Source of the DNA: Niallia sp. NCCP-28
GTDB taxonomy: Bacteria > Bacillota > Bacilli > Bacillales > Cytobacillaceae
Direction of reading: 5' to 3'
DNA: 64,000 nucleotides
NCBI RefSeq assembly: GCF_023168165.1
Contig: NZ_BQYJ01000003.1
Span: forward strand, 636,499 to 700,498
Under the pieces are notes generated by a model that saw only the letters and a list, made by a program, of their open reading frames with translations, ran no database searches and was not told the DNA's origin. A program made the position numbers and the translations under genes. Positions 61,277-64,000 of the stretch are shown here, piece after piece. Numbering within the stretch: the stretch's first letter is position 1; every line of letters starts with the position of its first letter.

Positions 61277-62038
61277 TTAATCTTGCACAATCAAAAGTTC
61301 GACACCATTATTTTTTAATAACTCCATAAATGCTGAATCAGGCTCTTTATCAGTAATAAACAAATCAATTTCCTTTAATTCTGCAAATCGGTAAAATTCA
61401 GTAACGCCAATCTTGCTGTTATCTGCAAGTACAATTACTTGTTTTGCTTGCTGCATCATTTTTCTTTTTACAGCGCCATCTTCTTGGTCTGCAATGGTAA
61501 GACCATTTTCTGATACACCGACAACGCCAATAAATACTTTATCCACTAAATAGAAATCCAATTTTTCCAGCACAGAATGGCCATATAAATAGCGATGTTC
61601 TTTATGGAATATGCCTCCAAGCAAATGAATCTTCGGCTCCTTCTTATCGGAAAGCAGCTCAGCAGCATGAATGGAATTGGTAATAATAGTACAGTCTTTT
61701 TCCACATATTCTCCCATTGTCTGCACAGTGGTGGAAGCATCTAATATAATATGATCGTTTTCTTGAATTAAGGATGCGGCCAATTTTCCGATTCGCCGTT
61801 TTTCTTCAGACACAAACTTTAAACGGCTTTCGTAATTATGGACTTTTTTATGCTGACTTGGAAGAATGGCGCCTCCTCGTGTTCGAATGATTTTTTGCTG
61901 CTCCGCAAGTCTTACTAGATCTCTTCTTGCAGTATCTCTTGACACATCAAACTTTGTGCAGATTTCATCAACAGTTATTCGGTTATTTACGGTCAAACTT
62001 TCTAATATCAGCAATAGTCGTTCTTCCTGGGACATGTT
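61277..62038 (-). CDS. DeoR/GlpR-family transcriptional regulator
   Basis: About 253 residues. An N-terminal helix-turn-helix (RITVDEICTKFDVSRDTARR) is followed by RTRGGAILP and the sugar-phosphate-sensing domain (DHIILDASTTVQTMG, TIITNSIHAAELL, FIGVVGVSENGLTIADQED, VLADNSKIG). It represses transcription until a phosphorylated sugar binds. The start at 62038 has AAAGGAG 5 nt upstream. It is first in a two-gene unit with a HAD phosphatase. AT-rich near-repeats (ACTTAAAAAAC and AAACTTATTTAT types) at about 62083-62141 are possible autoregulatory operators. Confidence 0.92.
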   Translation of the reverse strand, partial: NMSQEERLLLILESLTVNNRITVDEICTKFDVSRDTARRDLVRLAEQQKIIRTRGGAILPSQHKKVHNYESRLKFVSEEKRRIGKLAASLIQENDHIILDASTTVQTMGEYVEKDCTIITNSIHAAELLSDKKEPKIHLLGGIFHKEHRYLYGHSVLEKLDFYLVDKVFIGVVGVSENGLTIADQEDGAVKRKMMQQAKQVIVLADNSKIGVTEFYRFAELKEIDLFITDKEPDSAFMELLKNNGVELLIVQD

Positions 62039-62082
62039 TTCTCCTTTTTTCATTTATCATATAAGTAATTATAAGTTATTTT

Positions 62083-62141
62083 CACTTAAAAAACTATATT
62101 TTTTAAATAAAATAAGTAAAACCACTTAAAAAAACTTATTT
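62083..62141. promoter_or_regulatory. Repeated AACTTA/ACTTAAAAAA motifs before deoR-like gene
   Basis: ACTTAAAAAACTATA at 62083-62097 and ACTTAAAAAAACTTATTT at 62124-62141 are near-copies in the regulator's upstream region. Candidate self-operators; AT-richness makes this uncertain. Confidence 0.35.
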
Positions 62142-62149
62142 ATTGCATA

Positions 62150-62189
62150 AAAAAACTTATATGCTGTTTTGCAGCATATAAGTTTTTTT
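62150..62189. terminator. Terminator after alpha/beta hydrolase gene
   Basis: AAACTTATATGCTG and CAGCATATAAGTTT form a perfect 14-bp stem with T runs on both sides, ending at the hydrolase stop. Confidence 0.88.
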
Positions 62190-62970
62190 AATAATAATCA
62201 GTGTTCACTTTTTGCAGCCATTCACAAGTTTTATCGATTAGCTGCTGATAATGCTTTCCATTTGAAAAAGTGTGATTCGCATTATAGATCGTATCTGTTT
62301 CTACATTTCCATAGGACCTTTTCAAATAGCTTTTTTTATAATTTTTTAACCCTTCATATGCTATATCTTCATCTTCTGTTCCATGGATTAACAAAACATT
62401 GCCCATAAATGCCGCCGCTTCTTCTAATGGATGAAAATTCTTCATCTGGTCAAAATAATAAGAGCTAAAATAGTAGCCATTAAAATCAATTGCTGGCACA
62501 TGATCTAATGTCTGCACATAATCTTCTCCAAAAATTTGCACAAGTTCTTTATATGGATCACTTACGGCAGCCCATTGAATAAGTTTCCTAATGCGCTTAT
62601 CCGTATTTGCTGTCAAAAGTGCTGTTGCTCCCCCTAAGCTGTGGCCAAGAAGAATTAACTCTTCTACATAAGGAAGTTCTGACGCATAATTGATAATGGC
62701 TTTTGTTTGTTCGATTAATTCAGGCATGCTGTAATTCCCATAAGTGCCGCTGCTTTCCCCGCAGCCGCTATAATCAAATCGAAAAACAACATAGTTTTCT
62801 TTTGTTAGACGCTGTGCCGCTTTTACAAATAAGCGGTCTACTCCAACCCTTGAACCAATTAATCCATGGCAGATAACAATGGCTTTATATGATTTATTTT
62901 CTTGGAAATCTTTAGGTAAATCAACAGATAAAACAAGTTCTTCTCTTTTCCAATTTATAATTTTAAACAT
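62188..62970 (-). CDS. Alpha/beta hydrolase (serine hydrolase)
   Basis: About 260 residues. The nucleophile elbow is ILLGHSLGGATALL (G-x-S-x-G, Ser); the oxyanion-hole region is VICHGLIGSR; the acid Asp is in LIHGTEDEDIAYEG and the His in NANHTFSNGKHYQQ. It looks like a cytoplasmic carboxylesterase or acylglycerol lipase-type enzyme. I start it at 62970, with GGGAGG 8 nt upstream; the frame runs from 63000. Monocistronic. Substrate unknown. Confidence 0.88.
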   Translation of the reverse strand: MFKIINWKREELVLSVDLPKDFQENKSYKAIVICHGLIGSRVGVDRLFVKAAQRLTKENYVVFRFDYSGCGESSGTYGNYSMPELIEQTKAIINYASELPYVEELILLGHSLGGATALLTANTDKRIRKLIQWAAVSDPYKELVQIFGEDYVQTLDHVPAIDFNGYYFSSYYFDQMKNFHPLEEAAAFMGNVLLIHGTEDEDIAYEGLKNYKKSYLKRSYGNVETDTIYNANHTFSNGKHYQQLIDKTCEWLQKVNTDYY

Positions 62971-63223
62971 ATGCATTTCCTCCCAGTCCAACTGCATCAA
63001 ATAAAAGACGATTTTAAAACAGTCACTTTCTTATATGTATGTATAAATAAATTTTATATATAACTTTTCCCACCTGTTTACTATGTTTTAATGCAAAATA
63101 TTCACTAGATAATAGTTCTATTATAGAATACATTCTTTTTTCTTGTCAAAACAAAATTTGCTTTTTTGCTGACTTCTTTTTGCCAATATGAAATAATAAA
63201 ATAAAAACTAAAGGAAGACATAT

Positions 63224-64000
63224 ATGTATACAGATTATCATCACCATTCCAATTATTCATTCGACTCCCAGGCAGATATGGAAAAGGTATGCAAAAAGGC
63301 CATTGAAAAGGGAATTAAAGAACTTTGCTTTACAGAACATTTTTCTGTTAATCCTATTGCCCCTACCTATGGGCATATGAATTGGCCCCTTTATTTAAAG
63401 AGCCTATCCAATTGCCGCGAAAAATTCCAAGGACAATTAACTATTAAAACAGGGATTGAATTATGCGAACCCCATCTAATGATGGATGCCTATAAAAATG
63501 CCCTTTCCGGCCTTCCATTGGATTTTATCTTAGGCTCTGTTCACAATATCAGTCAATTGACATTGCGAAAATTTATGAATGGTTTTCCAGAAAAAGATTA
63601 CTATCAAGAATATTTCCTAGAATTAGAAAAAATGGTGCAGTATGCAGATATTGATGTGATTGCCCATTTTGATTTAATGAAAAGATATGCTTATCCCATT
63701 TATGGCCGCTACTCTTTTGAAAAATACGAGCCGATCATTACTTGTATTTTACAAACAGCTATAACCCGCGGCATCGGCCTTGAAATTAATACATCTGGAT
63801 GGCGGACATCTTTAAACGAGTCCCTTCCTTCTAAGGATATTCTTTTTTTATATAAAAAATTAGGCGGAGAAATTCTTACAATCGGCTCTGATTCTCACCA
63901 TGTTGAAACGGCTGGCGATCATTATGAAGAAGCCATTCAACTTGCAAAAGAATGTGGATTTAAAGGGATATATACCTATACAAAAAGAGTGCCGAAGAAG
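63224..64000 (+). CDS. PHP-family histidinol-phosphatase (HisJ-like), 3' end beyond window
   Basis: An ATG at 63224, with AAAGGAAG upstream, opens a frame that stays open to the window edge (259 codons). Metal motifs of the PHP domain are DYHHHSNYSFDS (HxH), CFTEHFS, TGIELCEPHL, FILGSVHNIS, VIAHFDLMKRY and IGSDSHHVETAGDHY. This matches HisJ/HisK-type histidinol-phosphate phosphatases of about 268 residues, so only a few residues should be missing. It makes histidinol in histidine synthesis. No other his gene is in the window. Other PHP phosphoesterases are possible. Confidence 0.85.
   Translation, partial: MYTDYHHHSNYSFDSQADMEKVCKKAIEKGIKELCFTEHFSVNPIAPTYGHMNWPLYLKSLSNCREKFQGQLTIKTGIELCEPHLMMDAYKNALSGLPLDFILGSVHNISQLTLRKFMNGFPEKDYYQEYFLELEKMVQYADIDVIAHFDLMKRYAYPIYGRYSFEKYEPIITCILQTAITRGIGLEINTSGWRTSLNESLPSKDILFLYKKLGGEILTIGSDSHHVETAGDHYEEAIQLAKECGFKGIYTYTKRVPKK

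Overview
The window is chromosomal DNA from a low-GC, Gram-positive, endospore-forming member of the Bacillaceae. Evidence: stage II sporulation protein P, a YhcN/YlaJ sporulation lipoprotein, parE-parC in Bacillus order, AGGAGG-type ribosome binding sites with frequent TTG/GTG starts, and Firmicutes regulatory RNAs and operators (TPP, preQ1-I, SAM-I and lysine riboswitches, CIRCE, LexA-like and FapR-like boxes). No rRNA, tRNA, CRISPR array, intact prophage or intact insertion sequence was seen. Most genes lie on the minus strand.

Layout. 1-5.2 kb: a cut-off LuxE-like acyl-protein synthetase, thiW behind two tandem TPP aptamers, the RNA helicase dbpA, and a breakpoint near 4.78 kb where the 3' part of an ileS gene meets the 3' part of a DUF1906-like gene head to head. 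5.2-11.3 kb: an uptake and hydrolysis operon (DUF3311 protein, sodium:solute symporter, two M20 amidohydrolases) with a GAF/PucR-type regulator. 11.6-15.9 kb: sporulation lipoprotein, mini phospholipase-A2-like protein, a membrane pair, and queCDE behind a preQ1 riboswitch. 16-19.3 kb: a diguanylate cyclase, a SAM riboswitch with only an FbpA-like mini-gene downstream, a TnpB remnant and a LysE exporter. 19.7-25 kb: chemoreceptor, htpG with a CIRCE-like operator, a catalase relic and a GNAT protein. 25-37.4 kb: lysine-riboswitch permease, map, two small genes missing from usual ORF lists, alpha-amylase, M20 peptidase, speD, glsA, a GGDEF-EAL protein and an EamA protein. 37.5-42 kb: cstA with a LytS/LytR-type two-component pair. 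42-49 kb: RNase H, parC-parE, CoA-binding protein. 49-57.3 kb: GH18 hydrolase, D-serine dehydratase, class V aminotransferase, a Xer-like recombinase with a degenerate active site plus an unknown partner, and spoIIP. 57.4-64 kb: an RsgA paralogue behind an attenuator-like leader, plsC with a FabZ-like protein lacking its catalytic His under a FapR-like box, a DeoR regulator with a HAD phosphatase, an alpha/beta hydrolase and a PHP-family histidinol phosphatase running off the end.

Regulatory logic. Metabolite-sensing leaders match their genes: TPP for thiW, preQ1 for queCDE, lysine for the permease. The LytS/LytR pair probably drives the adjacent cstA: two 9-bp direct repeats spaced 21 bp start to start lie just upstream of it. 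Three dispersed intergenic repeat families occur: GGCTGTT-ended MITE-like elements, a GAAACTTCAATCAG family, and a TTTTTCGACAAAAAA family. One MITE-like copy sits in the parC terminator and is flanked by a perfect 17-bp direct repeat.

The most promising leads are the recombinase/unknown-protein operon, the short leader ORF plus terminator before rsgA, the H-to-Q FabZ paralogue, the tandem TPP leader, the orphaned SAM riboswitch, and the two decayed loci (catalase relic, ileS/DUF1906 junction). All family assignments come from reading motifs by eye; no search was run.
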